From assembly GCF_014650955.1 (NCBI RefSeq), contig NZ_BMVY01000008.1:186001-250000 (forward strand): a stretch of 64,000 nucleotides of DNA, given 5' to 3'. A program made the translations under genes and the position numbers. Origin of the DNA: Streptomyces tauricus (GTDB lineage: Bacteria; Actinomycetota; Actinomycetes; Streptomycetales; Streptomycetaceae). Shown here piece by piece: positions 1-8,975 of the stretch; positions within the stretch are counted from its first letter, which is position 1, and each line of letters begins with the position of its first letter. The notes beneath the pieces were generated by a model. The model saw only the letters and a program-made list of their open reading frames with translations, was not told where the DNA came from and did not search any database.

Positions 1-382
1 GGCGCTCCGCGAGATGGTCGAGCAGGACCCGGCGCGGCGGCCGCGAGGTGTGATCCGTGAGTCCCAGCGCCTCCACGACCGCGTACTCGACGAGTTCCGG
101 TTCGCGCAGCTCGGCCAGCTCCACCCGCCACACCCCGTCGTCCGGCCGGAGCCCGGCCGCCGCGCGCGCCGCCAGCCGCGACTTGCCGACCCCGCCCGGG
201 CCTGTCACCGTCACCAGCCGGCCGGCGTCCAGGGCCGCGCCCAGCTCCGTCAGTTCGGCCGCGCGGCCCACGAAAGCGTTGAGTTCGAGGGGCAGATTGC
301 CGGCCCGGTGACCGCCCGCCCCCGTGTCGGAGGGCTCAGAACCCTGAGAAGAGCGCATAGGAAACGGAGCGTACTCATCCAT
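1..382 (-). CDS. AfsR/LuxR-type regulatory ATPase, N-terminal part (runs off the window)
   Basis: The minus-strand frame opens with ATG at 382, preceded by a CGGAG ribosome binding site, and stays open to base 1, so only about 127 N-terminal residues are visible. After a disordered leader of about 30 residues comes the NLPLELNAFVGR...EL motif and a Walker A loop, GPGGVGKSRLA (about residues 69-79). This is the layout of the NB-ARC/STAND ATPases found in large Streptomyces LuxR- and AfsR-type regulators, which act as ATP-dependent switches in transcription control. No DNA-binding domain lies in the visible part, so the exact subfamily is open. It is transcribed away from the alaS run. Confidence 0.75.
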   Translation of the reverse strand, partial: MDEYAPFPMRSSQGSEPSDTGAGGHRAGNLPLELNAFVGRAAELTELGAALDAGRLVTVTGPGGVGKSRLAARAAAGLRPDDGVWRVELAELREPELVEYAVVEALGLTDHTSRPPRRVLLDHLAER

Positions 383-517
383 GAGCACTCCGTACAATCA
401 CTTCGCACAACCCTGGCGGGGGCGGGAGTAATCCGGTACGGAGCCGCGGCCCCGGCGCGATAGGGTCGGAGGACGACTTTTCGATGGTGAGGCACGAGTT
501 CAGGGAGCGGGTGCGCA

Positions 518-952
518 GTGTCCGGTGGTGAGGTGGCCGGGATCCTGGTGGCCGTCTTCTGGGCGATCCTGGTCTCCTTCCTCGCGGTGGCACTCGCGAG
601 GCTGGCCCAGACGCTCAGGGCGACCACCAAGCTCGTCGCGGACGTGACCGAACAGACGGTCCCGCTCCTCGCGGACGCCTCCGCGGCCGTGCGCTCCGCG
701 CAGACCCAGATCGAGCGCGTCGACGCCATCGCGGCGGACGTCCAGGAGGTCACGTCGAACGCGTCGGCGCTCTCCTCGACCGTCGCCTCGACCTTCGGCG
801 GCCCGCTGGTGAAGGTGGCGGCGTTCGGCTACGGCGTACGCCGGGCCATGGGCGGCCGCCGCGAGGACGAGCCCGCCAAGCCCACGCGACGCACCGTGAT
901 CGTGGGCCGCACCGTCCCGTCGGCGCGACGGGGAAAGCGGAAGAAGGACTGA
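518..952 (+). CDS. DUF948 family small membrane protein
   Basis: A 144-residue protein. Residues about 6-28 form one hydrophobic N-terminal segment, followed by a helical, coiled-coil-like stretch (alternating L/V/A with T, D and Q) and a basic tail ending RRGKRKKD. This matches the DUF948 family, small single-pass proteins of unknown molecular function. The GTG start at 518 lies 11 bases after an AGGGAG ribosome binding site. It is immediately followed by another small conserved gene and then alaS, a constant neighbourhood in Streptomyces, so it is probably cotranscribed with them. Its function is not known. Confidence 0.8.
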   Translation: MSGGEVAGILVAVFWAILVSFLAVALARLAQTLRATTKLVADVTEQTVPLLADASAAVRSAQTQIERVDAIAADVQEVTSNASALSSTVASTFGGPLVKVAAFGYGVRRAMGGRREDEPAKPTRRTVIVGRTVPSARRGKRKKD

Positions 953-959
953 CGCAGCG

Positions 960-1325
960 ATGTTCCGCCGTACGTTCTGGTTCACCGCGGGCGCAGCCGC
1001 CGGCGTATGGGCCACCACCAAGGTCAACCGCAAGATCAAGCAGCTGACGCCCGAGAGCCTGGCGGCCAGAGCCGCCGACAAGGCGATCGAGGCGGGCCAC
1101 CGCGTCAAGGACTTCGCACTCGACGTCCGGGCCGGCATGGTCCAGCGCGAGGCGGAACTCGGCGAGGCGCTCGGACTGAACGCCGACCCCGAACTGCCTC
1201 CGCGCCGCCTCGCCGCCCTGGAGAGCGGCGACGACCCGCAGCACGGCAAGAACCCGAAGTACAGCAAGAACCCGACGTACGTCGAGAGGTCGACGTACAC
1301 GTACAACCGGAATGAGGACCACTGA
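960..1325 (+). CDS. Conserved DUF6167-like small protein upstream of alaS
   Basis: A 121-residue protein with a short hydrophobic N-terminus (RRTFWFTAGAAAGVWATT) followed by charged helical sequence and a C-terminal tail with repeated KNP-x-Y motifs (KNPKYSKNPTY). It begins seven bases after the preceding stop codon and its TGA overlaps the alaS ATG (TGATG at 1323-1327), so translation is probably coupled to alaS. The family is restricted to actinobacteria and has no assigned function. The single N-terminal hydrophobic segment suggests weak or single-pass membrane association. Confidence 0.75.
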   Translation: MFRRTFWFTAGAAAGVWATTKVNRKIKQLTPESLAARAADKAIEAGHRVKDFALDVRAGMVQREAELGEALGLNADPELPPRRLAALESGDDPQHGKNPKYSKNPTYVERSTYTYNRNEDH

Positions 1326-3997
1326 TGGAGTCGGCCGAGATTCGTCGCCGCTGGTTGAGCTTCTTCGAGGAGCGCGGGCACACCGTCGTCCCTTCGGCGT
1401 CGCTCATCGCGGACGACCCGACTCTCCTCCTGGTCCCGGCCGGCATGGTCCCCTTCAAGCCGTACTTCCTCGGTGAGGTCAAGCCTCCCTTCGCCCGTGC
1501 CACCAGCGTCCAGAAGTGCGTCCGTACGCCGGACATCGAAGAGGTCGGCAAGACCACCCGGCACGGCACGTTCTTCCAGATGTGCGGCAACTTCTCCTTC
1601 GGCGACTACTTCAAGGAAGGCGCCATCAAGTACGCCTGGGAGCTGCTGACCAGCCCCCAGGACAAGGGCGGTTACGGCCTGGAGCCGGAGAAGCTCTGGA
1701 TCACCGTGTACCTGGAGGACGACGAGGCCGAGCGCATCTGGCACGAGGTCGTCGGCGTCCCGAAGGAGCGCATCCAGCGCCTGGGTAAGAAGGACAACTA
1801 CTGGTCCATGGGCGTCCCGGGCCCCTGCGGCCCGTGTTCCGAGATCAACTACGACCGCGGCCCCGAGTTCGGCGTCGAGGGCGGCCCCGCCGTCAACGAC
1901 GAGCGGTACGTGGAGATCTGGAACCTCGTCTTCATGCAGTACGAGCGCGGCGAGGGCACCTCGAAGGAGGACTTCGAGATCCTCGGCGAACTGCCGAGCA
2001 AGAACATCGACACCGGCCTCGGTCTCGAACGCCTGGCCATGATCCTTCAGGGCGTGCAGAACCTGTACGAGATCGACACCTCCATGGCCGTCATCAAGAA
2101 GGCCACCGAGCTGACCGGTGTCGAGTACGGCGCCGCCCACGCCTCCGACGTCTCCCTGCGCGTGGTCACCGACCACATGCGGACGTCCGTGATGCTCATC
2201 GGCGACGGCGTCTCCCCGGGCAACGAGGGCCGCGGCTACGTGCTGCGCCGCATCATGCGCCGCGCCATCCGCAACATGCGGCTGCTCGGCGCCACAGGAC
2301 CGGTCGTGCAGGACCTCGTCGACGTCGTCATCGAGATGATGGGCCGGCAGTACCCGGAGCTGGTCTCCGACCGCAAGCGCATCGAGACCGTCGCCCTCGC
2401 CGAGGAGGCCGCCTTCCTCAAGGCCCTCAAGGGCGGCACGAACATCCTCGACACCGCCGTCACGGAGACCAAGGCCTCCGGCGGCACCGTCCTGTCCGGC
2501 GACAAGGCCTTCCTGCTCCACGACACCTGGGGCTTCCCGATCGACCTCACCCTGGAGATGGCCTCCGAACAGGGCCTCTCGGTGGACGAGGACGGCTTCC
2601 GGCGCCTGATGAAGGAGCAGCGGGAGCGCGCCAAGGCCGACGCCAAGGCCAAGAAGACCGGGCACGCCGACATGGGCGCCTACCGTGAGATCGCCGACGC
2701 TGCCGGCGAGACCGACTTCATCGGCTACACGAGCACCGAGGGCGAGTCCACGGTCGTCGGCATCCTCGTCGACGGCGCCTCCTCGCCGGCCGCCACCGAG
2801 GGCGACGAGGTCGAGATCGTCCTCGACCGCACCCCGTTCTACGCCGAGGGCGGCGGCCAGATCGGCGACACCGGCCGCATCAAGATCGACACGGGCGCCG
2901 TGATCGAGGTCCGCGACTGCCAGAAGCCCGTCCCCGGGGTGTACGTCCACAAGGGCGTCGTCCAGGTGGGCGAGGTGACCGTCGGCGCCAAGGCCCAGGC
3001 CGTCATCGACGTACGCCGCCGCACGGCCATCGCCCGCGCCCACTCGGCCACCCACCTCACGCACCAGGCCCTGCGCGACGCGCTGGGCCCGACGGCCGCC
3101 CAGGCCGGTTCCGAGAACCAGCCCGGCCGCTTCCGCTTCGACTTCGGCTCCCCGTCCGCCGTACCCACGGCCGTGATGACGGACGTCGAGCAGAAGATCA
3201 ACGAGGTGCTCACCCGCGACCTCGACGTGCACGCCGAGATCCTCAGCATCGACGAGGCCAAGAAGCAGGGCGCCATCGCCGAGTTCGGCGAGAAGTACGG
3301 CGAGCGCGTGCGCGTGGTCACCATCGGCGACTTCTCCAAGGAGCTGTGCGGCGGCACCCATGTGCACAACACCGCCCAGCTCGGCCTGGTCAAGCTGCTC
3401 GGTGAGTCGTCGATCGGTTCGGGCGTACGCCGTATCGAGGCCCTGGTGGGTGTCGACGCCTACAACTTCCTCGCCCGTGAGCACACGGTCGTCGCCCAGC
3501 TCCAGGAGCTGATCAAGGGCCGTCCGGAGGAGCTGCCGGAGAAGGTCTCGGCCATGCTCGGCAAGCTGAAGGACGCCGAGAAGGAGATCGAGAAGTTCCG
3601 CGCGGAGAAGGTCCTCCAGGCCGCCGCCGGTCTCGCCGGGTCCGCCAAGGACGTACGCGGCATCGCACTTGTCACCGGGCAGGTCCCGGACGGCACGAGC
3701 GCCGACGACCTGCGCAAGCTGGTCCTCGACGTACGCGGCCGTATCCAGGGCGGACGGGCCGTCGTGGTCGCCCTGTTCACCACTGTCAACGGCAAACCGC
3801 TCACCGTCATCGCCACCAACGAGGCCGCCCGCGAGCGCGGTCTCAAGGCCGGTGAGCTGGTGCGCACGGCCGCCAAGACCCTCGGCGGCGGCGGTGGCGG
3901 CAAGCCCGACGTGGCCCAGGGCGGTGGCCAGAACCCGGCCGCCATCGGTGAGGCCGCCGACGCCGTCGAGCGACTCGTGGCCGAGACCGCCAAGTGA
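1325..3997 (+). CDS. alaS: Alanine--tRNA ligase
   Basis: An 890-residue class II aminoacyl-tRNA synthetase that charges tRNA-Ala in the cytoplasm, the usual family length. The N-terminal catalytic core shows the class II features (RHGTFFQMCGNFSFGDYFK; a C-terminal-core GLGLERL motif near residue 230). The editing domain has the zinc-binding HSATH near residue 575 and CGGTH near 675, which together remove mischarged serine and glycine. A DHHA1/C-Ala domain with glycine-rich GGGGGGKPDVAQGGG closes the protein. The start ATG overlaps the stop of the upstream gene, and the end overlaps the ruvX start by four bases, indicating one transcript. Confidence 0.98.
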   Translation: MESAEIRRRWLSFFEERGHTVVPSASLIADDPTLLLVPAGMVPFKPYFLGEVKPPFARATSVQKCVRTPDIEEVGKTTRHGTFFQMCGNFSFGDYFKEGAIKYAWELLTSPQDKGGYGLEPEKLWITVYLEDDEAERIWHEVVGVPKERIQRLGKKDNYWSMGVPGPCGPCSEINYDRGPEFGVEGGPAVNDERYVEIWNLVFMQYERGEGTSKEDFEILGELPSKNIDTGLGLERLAMILQGVQNLYEIDTSMAVIKKATELTGVEYGAAHASDVSLRVVTDHMRTSVMLIGDGVSPGNEGRGYVLRRIMRRAIRNMRLLGATGPVVQDLVDVVIEMMGRQYPELVSDRKRIETVALAEEAAFLKALKGGTNILDTAVTETKASGGTVLSGDKAFLLHDTWGFPIDLTLEMASEQGLSVDEDGFRRLMKEQRERAKADAKAKKTGHADMGAYREIADAAGETDFIGYTSTEGESTVVGILVDGASSPAATEGDEVEIVLDRTPFYAEGGGQIGDTGRIKIDTGAVIEVRDCQKPVPGVYVHKGVVQVGEVTVGAKAQAVIDVRRRTAIARAHSATHLTHQALRDALGPTAAQAGSENQPGRFRFDFGSPSAVPTAVMTDVEQKINEVLTRDLDVHAEILSIDEAKKQGAIAEFGEKYGERVRVVTIGDFSKELCGGTHVHNTAQLGLVKLLGESSIGSGVRRIEALVGVDAYNFLAREHTVVAQLQELIKGRPEELPEKVSAMLGKLKDAEKEIEKFRAEKVLQAAAGLAGSAKDVRGIALVTGQVPDGTSADDLRKLVLDVRGRIQGGRAVVVALFTTVNGKPLTVIATNEAARERGLKAGELVRTAAKTLGGGGGGKPDVAQGGGQNPAAIGEAADAVERLVAETAK

Positions 3998-4479
3998 GCG
4001 ACGGCGAGCGGGTCATGCGCCGCGGCCGGCGGCTCGCCATCGATGTCGGGGACGCCCGGATCGGGGTCGCCTCCTGCGACCCCGACGGGATCCTCGCCAC
4101 GCCGGTGGAGACCGTGCCGGGACGTGACGTCCCGGCCGCCCACCGGCGGCTGCGGCAACTCGTCGAGGAGTACGAGCCGATCGAGGTCGTCGTCGGTCTC
4201 CCTCGCTCCCTCAAGGGGGGCGAGGGCCCGGCCGCCGTCAAGGTCCGCGCCTTCGCACAGGAGCTCGCACGCGGGATCGCACCCGTACCGGTGCGCCTCG
4301 TGGACGAGAGGATGACCACAGTGACGGCCAGTCAGGGACTGCGCGCCTCGGGTGTGAAGTCCAAGAAAGGCAGATCGGTCATCGACCAGGTCGCGGCCGT
4401 GATCATCCTCCAGCAGGCCCTGGAGTCCGAACGGGTGTCAGGTACATCTCCGGGCGAGGGCGTCGAAGTGGTCATCTGA
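3994..4479 (+). CDS. ruvX: Holliday junction resolvase-like protein RuvX/YqgF
   Basis: A 161-residue RNase H-fold protein. The first strand carries the conserved Asp (LAIDVGDARIGVA), the VVGLPRSLKG loop follows, and the C-terminal DERMTTVTAS...QVAAVIILQ segment supplies the remaining acidic residues. Family members are implicated in 16S rRNA 5'-end maturation and, by fold, in junction cleavage. The GTG at 3994 overlaps the alaS TGA (GTGA). An in-frame ATG at 4015 is an alternative start that would still keep the whole domain. The position between alaS and mltG is conserved across actinobacteria. Confidence 0.93.
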   Translation: MSDGERVMRRGRRLAIDVGDARIGVASCDPDGILATPVETVPGRDVPAAHRRLRQLVEEYEPIEVVVGLPRSLKGGEGPAAVKVRAFAQELARGIAPVPVRLVDERMTTVTASQGLRASGVKSKKGRSVIDQVAAVIILQQALESERVSGTSPGEGVEVVI

Positions 4480-4595
4480 TCGCGGTACGGTAACGTTCCG
4501 CGCGATGCGGTGGTGTTCGAATAGCCTCCGCACAGGAGAGAGGCGACGGAAGCCCAGCCACCGCGCGACCACCGCCTCGCGGCTCTAGGGGATCG

Positions 4596-6380
4596 ATGAC
4601 TGAGTATGGCCGGGGCCCAGGCTCCGAACCGTGGCATCCCGAGGACCCGTTGTACGGGGACGGCGGATGGGGTGGACAGGAGGCCCAGGCGGCCCAGTCC
4701 CCCTACGGCGGCCAGCCGCAGCACTATCCGGAGCAGCCGCAGCAGCCGCAGTACGGCGACTGGGGCACGGGTCAGCAGGCCGACTACGACCAGGGGCAGC
4801 AGCAGCACGCCCAGGGACAGCAGCAGCACTACGTCCAGGGGCAGCAGCAGTACGGCGGTCATGCTCCGCAGCAGTACAACGGTCAGGGTGGGCAGGGCTA
4901 CACCGACCAGGGTGGCGGGCAGTACGACCAGAACGGCCGGCCGTACAACGGCGGCGGCTGGGACGGCCAGCAGTACCCGCCGCAGCAGCAGGTCCCGTAC
5001 GCCGGTGATCCGAACGATCCCTACGGCGGCCAGGCCGTGGCGTACGACGGCCAGCAGCCCGACTACTACGGGACCCCCGACGCCTATCCGCCGCCGGAGC
5101 CGCCGAGCCGCCGTCGCGCCGAACCGGAACCCGAAGCGGAACCGGAATCGCAGCGCACCGACTGGGACCCGGGGCCGGACCAGGGCGAGCACGCGTTCTT
5201 CGCGGATGACGACGAGGACGACACCGACGACGACCCGCAGAGCCGCCGCCGTGGCAAAGGCGGCAAAGGCGGTAAGGGGAGCAAGGGCAAAGGCGAGAAG
5301 AAGAGCCGGAACGGCTGTGCCTGCCTGGTGGTCTCCCTCGTCCTGCTCTCGGTGGGCGGTGGCGTCACCTATTTCGGCTACCAGTTCTATCAGAGCCGTT
5401 TCGGTTCGGCCCCCGACTACGCGGGCGAAGGGACCGGCGGTCAGGTGACCGTCGTCATTCCCAAGGGCGCCTTCGGATCGGTGATCGGCCAGAAACTGAA
5501 GGCGGCCGGAGTCGTCAAGAGTGTGGACGCCTTCGTGGCGGCCCAGGCGCAGAACGAGAACGGCGACAAGATCCAGGCGGGTTCCTATCTGCTGAAGAAG
5601 CAGATGTCCGCGGAAAGCGCTGTCGCGCTGATGCTCGATCCCAAGAGCCAGAACAATCTGGTCGTCAGGGAAGGGCAGCGTAATGTCACGGTGTACGAGG
5701 CGATCGACAAACAGCTCGATCTCTCCAAGGGCACCACCGCGGACGTCGCCAAGAAGAAGTACAAGAGCCTCGGGCTGCCGGACTGGGCGGACGCCGACAG
5801 CGACATCAAGGACCCGCTGGAAGGATTCCTCTATCCGGCGACCTATCCCGCCGACAAGAACATGAAGCCCGAGACCGTCCTGAAGGACATGGTCGCGCAG
5901 GCCAACAAGGAGTACGCCAAGTACGACCTGGAGGCGAAGGCCAAGGACCTCGGCCTTGAGGACCCGCTGCAGGTCGTCACGGTCGCCAGCCTCGTCCAGG
6001 CCGAGGGCATCACGCACGACGACTTCAAGAAGATGGCGTCCGTCGTCTACAACCGGCTGAAGCCGACGAACGACGTCACCAACCAGAAGCTCGAGTTCGA
6101 CTCGACGTACAACTACCTCAAGGGTCAGAGCAAGATCGATATCTCGGTCGCCGAGATCCGCAACTACGACGACCCGTACAACACGTACTTCTACAAGGGT
6201 CTGCCACCCGGGCCGATCGGTAATCCGGGCGACGAAGCGCTGAGGGCGGCGCTGAAGCCCGACGGCGGTGCGTGGATGTTCTTCATCTCCATCGACGGCA
6301 AGAAGACGGACTTCACCAAGACCCTGGCCGAGCACGAGAAGTTGGTTCAGAAATTCAATGAGCGGCGCAACAAGGACTGA
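4596..6380 (+). CDS. mltG: Endolytic transglycosylase MltG with a long disordered cytoplasmic tail
   Basis: A 594-residue, single-pass membrane enzyme that cleaves nascent glycan strands and helps terminate peptidoglycan elongation. About 230 N-terminal residues are low complexity: first Q/Y/G-rich (repeated GQQQ, YGGQ), then an acidic stretch (DDDEDDTDDD), then GKGGKGGKGSKGKG. A transmembrane helix lies at about 242-264. The YceG domain follows, including ASLVQAEG with the catalytic Glu at about 470 and the FDSTYNYL motif. The usual enzyme is about 340 residues, so the tail is a large addition, typical of Streptomyces. The stop overlaps the aroE start. Confidence 0.95.
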   Translation: MTEYGRGPGSEPWHPEDPLYGDGGWGGQEAQAAQSPYGGQPQHYPEQPQQPQYGDWGTGQQADYDQGQQQHAQGQQQHYVQGQQQYGGHAPQQYNGQGGQGYTDQGGGQYDQNGRPYNGGGWDGQQYPPQQQVPYAGDPNDPYGGQAVAYDGQQPDYYGTPDAYPPPEPPSRRRAEPEPEAEPESQRTDWDPGPDQGEHAFFADDDEDDTDDDPQSRRRGKGGKGGKGSKGKGEKKSRNGCACLVVSLVLLSVGGGVTYFGYQFYQSRFGSAPDYAGEGTGGQVTVVIPKGAFGSVIGQKLKAAGVVKSVDAFVAAQAQNENGDKIQAGSYLLKKQMSAESAVALMLDPKSQNNLVVREGQRNVTVYEAIDKQLDLSKGTTADVAKKKYKSLGLPDWADADSDIKDPLEGFLYPATYPADKNMKPETVLKDMVAQANKEYAKYDLEAKAKDLGLEDPLQVVTVASLVQAEGITHDDFKKMASVVYNRLKPTNDVTNQKLEFDSTYNYLKGQSKIDISVAEIRNYDDPYNTYFYKGLPPGPIGNPGDEALRAALKPDGGAWMFFISIDGKKTDFTKTLAEHEKLVQKFNERRNKD

Positions 6381-7221
6381 CGGGGACCGGCGGTGCCGAG
6401 CCGCCGTTCTCGGTTCCCCGATCGGCCATTCCCTTTCCCCGGTGCTGCACCGCGCCGCATACGGTGAATTGGGTCTGCACAACTGGTCGTACGACCGTTT
6501 CGAGATCGACGAGGCGGCGCTGCCCGAATTCATCGGGAAACTCGGTCCCGAATGGGCCGGACTCTCACTGACGATGCCGCTCAAGCGTGCGGTCATTCCG
6601 CTGCTCGACGAGATCAGTGACACCGCGGCCTCCGTCGAGGCCGTGAACACGGTGGTGTGCGCCGAGGACGGCCGCCGCGTCGGCGACAACACCGACATCC
6701 CCGGGATCGTCGCCGCCCTGCGCGAGCGCGGCATCGAACAAGTGGAATCCGCGGCGGTCCTCGGCGCGGGCGCCACCGCCTCCTCCGCGCTGGCCGCGCT
6801 CGCCCGGGTCTGCACGGGCGAGGTCGTCGCGTACGTCCGCAGCGCGGCCCGTGCCGCCGAGATGCGGCAGTGGGGCGAGCGGCTCGACATCGAGGTGCGT
6901 ACGGCGGACTGGTCGGACGCAGAACAGGCGCTGCGCGCGCCCCTGGTGATCGCGACCACCCCGGCGGGCGCCACCGACGCACTCGCCCCGTCCGTCCCCG
7001 AGCGGCCCGCCACCCTCTTCGACGTCCTGTACGACCCCTGGCCCACCGAACTCGCGGCCCGCTGGTCCGCCTACGGAGGCGCCGTCGTCAGCGGGCTCGA
7101 CCTGCTTGTACACCAGGCGGTCCTCCAGGTCGAGCAGATGACGGGCCTCGCTCCCGGCCCGGTCGACACCATGCGGACGGCGGGGGAGAAGTCCCTCGCG
7201 GCCCGCCAGGACGGCCGCTAG
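6358..7221 (+). CDS. aroE: Shikimate dehydrogenase
   Basis: A 287-residue NADP-dependent oxidoreductase that reduces 3-dehydroshikimate to shikimate. The substrate-binding signature GSPIGHSLSPVLH lies near residues 19-31, the catalytic Lys is in LTMPLKRAV, NTD is in the VGDNTDIPG motif, and the nucleotide-binding glycine loop is VLGAGATASSAL. I chose the ATG at 6358 because it gives the normal family length. It overlaps the last 23 bases of mltG, implying translational coupling. The frame continues open further upstream inside mltG, but that extension has no family similarity. It is the first shikimate gene of the aroE-aroC-aroK-aroB run. Confidence 0.95.
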   Translation: MSGATRTDGDRRCRAAVLGSPIGHSLSPVLHRAAYGELGLHNWSYDRFEIDEAALPEFIGKLGPEWAGLSLTMPLKRAVIPLLDEISDTAASVEAVNTVVCAEDGRRVGDNTDIPGIVAALRERGIEQVESAAVLGAGATASSALAALARVCTGEVVAYVRSAARAAEMRQWGERLDIEVRTADWSDAEQALRAPLVIATTPAGATDALAPSVPERPATLFDVLYDPWPTELAARWSAYGGAVVSGLDLLVHQAVLQVEQMTGLAPGPVDTMRTAGEKSLAARQDGR

Positions 7222-7283
7222 GATCCGGCTTTCGATTCCGCGGGGGCGGAGTCGGGGGTACCGGAAAATCGGGGGACAGAACC

Positions 7284-7553
7284 ATGTACGTGACACAGGC
7301 GTCCTGGAAGTCGGAGATCTTCCAGTCCGTGGTCGGCTTCCTGCCGGACTGGGCGCAGGGCACCGCGCTGGGGGTCTTCGTGCTCGCCGTCCTGACGGTC
7401 TGGGCTCTCAAGCTGAAGCGCAAGCTCGCGTACCACCGGGCGGTGCGCGCCGGGCGGCCCATCCCCGAGTCGGCACGGTTCGCACAGGGCCGCGGCGCCG
7501 ACCACCTGGGCTCGTACGCCCCGCAGGCCCGGCGGGACGACAGCGCGGCCTGA
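7284..7553 (+). CDS. Small single-pass membrane protein in the aro run
   Basis: An 89-residue protein of unknown function. One hydrophobic helix (TALGVFVLAVLTVWALKL, about residues 27-44) is followed by a basic, Arg-rich cytoplasmic-type tail (KLKRKLAYHRAVRAG) and a disordered end. The ATG at 7284 follows a GGGGGACAG ribosome binding site. It sits between aroE and aroC, where many Streptomyces have a similar small protein. Coding bias matches its neighbours. Nothing in the sequence shows a direct role in the shikimate pathway. Confidence 0.7.
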   Translation: MYVTQASWKSEIFQSVVGFLPDWAQGTALGVFVLAVLTVWALKLKRKLAYHRAVRAGRPIPESARFAQGRGADHLGSYAPQARRDDSAA

Positions 7554-7558
7554 CGCCG

Positions 7559-7627
7559 ACCGGCACCACGACGTGACGCGTACCGGCATCACGGAGTGGC
7601 GCTTATCGGCACCACGGAGTGACCGGG
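7559..7627 (+). repeat. Three imperfect 23-bp tandem repeats between aroE and aroC
   Basis: Three units starting at 7559, 7582 and 7605 share the pattern AYCGGCAYCACGRMGTGRCG. They lie in the 237-bp gap before aroC and end about 160 bp before its start. I see no open frame with family similarity here. They may be slippage-derived or could bind a protein; nothing else supports a function. Confidence 0.65.
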
Positions 7628-7790
7628 GCGCGTCCGCCAGGTGGACCTGCGGCCGGGCGCGGGGCGCGGACGTGGGAGGATCGGAGGCGGCGGGCCAGGG
7701 CCGCGCACCCGGTCGCGCCGTCGCCGTACGCGAGGACGCGCGTACGCAGGAGCAGTACGCAGTACCAGGGCGCGAGCATGAGGAGCACCG

Positions 7791-8975
7791 TTGAGCAGGT
7801 TGCGCTGGCTGACCGCCGGGGAGTCCCACGGTCCGGCACTTGTGGCGACGCTGGAGGGTCTTCCCGCCGGCGTGCCGATCACCACGGAGATGGTGGCGGA
7901 CCACCTGGCCCGGCGGCGCCTGGGCTATGGACGCGGCGCGCGGATGAAGTTCGAGCGCGACGAGGTCACCTTCCTGGGCGGTGTCCGGCACGGCCTGACC
8001 CTCGGTTCGCCGGTCGCGGTGATGGTCGGCAACACCGAGTGGCCCAAGTGGGAACAGGTCATGGCGGCCGACCCGGTCGACCCGCAGATCCTCGCCGAAC
8101 TGGCCCGCAACGCCCCGCTGACCCGGCCGCGACCCGGTCACGCCGACCTCGCCGGTATGCAGAAGTACGGGTTCGACGAGGCGCGGCCGATCCTGGAGCG
8201 GGCCTCGGCGCGGGAGACCGCGGCCCGGGTGGCGCTGGGTGCGGTGGCGCGTTCGTACCTGAAGGAGACGGCCGGCATCGAGGTCGTCTCGCACGTGGTG
8301 GAGCTGGCGGCGGCCAAGGCCCCGTACGGCGTGTACCCCACCCCCAACGACGTCGAGAAGCTGGACGCGGACCCGGTGCGCTGCCTGGACGCCGACGCGT
8401 CGAAGGCGATGGTCGCGGAGATCGACCAGGCCCACAAGGACGGCGACACGCTCGGCGGAGTGGTCGAGGTCCTCGCGTACGGGGTCCCGGTCGGCCTCGG
8501 TTCGCATGTGCACTGGGACCGGCGCCTCGACGCCCGTCTCGCGGCGGCGCTGATGGGCATCCAGGCGATCAAGGGCGTGGAGGTCGGGGACGGCTTCGAC
8601 CTCGCGCGGGTGCCGGGTTCCAAGGCGCACGACGAGATCGTCCAGACCGACGAGGGCATCCGGCGCACCTCGGGCCGCTCCGGCGGCACCGAGGGCGGCC
8701 TGACCACCGGCGAACTGCTGCGCGTACGGGCGGCGATGAAGCCCATCGCCACCGTGCCGCGCGCCCTGGCCACCATCGACGTGGCGACCGGCGAGGCCAC
8801 CAAGGCGCACCACCAGCGCTCCGACGTGTGCGCGGTGCCGGCGGCCGGGATCGTCGCCGAGGCGATGGTCGCGCTGGTCCTGGCGGACGCGGTGGCGGAG
8901 AAGTTCGGCGGCGACAGCGTGCCGGAGACCCGCCGCAACGTGCAGTCCTACCTGAAGAACCTGGTCGTGCGGTGA
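7791..8975 (+). CDS. aroC: Chorismate synthase
   Basis: A 394-residue flavin-dependent enzyme that converts 5-enolpyruvylshikimate-3-phosphate to chorismate, the last shared step of aromatic synthesis. The first family signature GESHGPAL is at residues 10-17, RPGHADL lies near 111-117, and RTSGRSGGTEGGLTTGE contains the conserved phosphate- and FMN-contacting residues. The start is TTG at 7791, set by an AGGAG sequence six bases upstream. The next upstream in-frame start has no ribosome binding site. The stop overlaps the GTG of aroK by four bases. Confidence 0.97.
   Translation: MSRLRWLTAGESHGPALVATLEGLPAGVPITTEMVADHLARRRLGYGRGARMKFERDEVTFLGGVRHGLTLGSPVAVMVGNTEWPKWEQVMAADPVDPQILAELARNAPLTRPRPGHADLAGMQKYGFDEARPILERASARETAARVALGAVARSYLKETAGIEVVSHVVELAAAKAPYGVYPTPNDVEKLDADPVRCLDADASKAMVAEIDQAHKDGDTLGGVVEVLAYGVPVGLGSHVHWDRRLDARLAAALMGIQAIKGVEVGDGFDLARVPGSKAHDEIVQTDEGIRRTSGRSGGTEGGLTTGELLRVRAAMKPIATVPRALATIDVATGEATKAHHQRSDVCAVPAAGIVAEAMVALVLADAVAEKFGGDSVPETRRNVQSYLKNLVVR

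Noticed and set aside
500..3484. A 994-codon open frame on the minus strand opposite alaS
   Set aside because: It mirrors alaS in the complementary frame, as GC-rich third positions suppress stop codons; the product is a repetitive Gly/Val/Leu/Asp string with no family.
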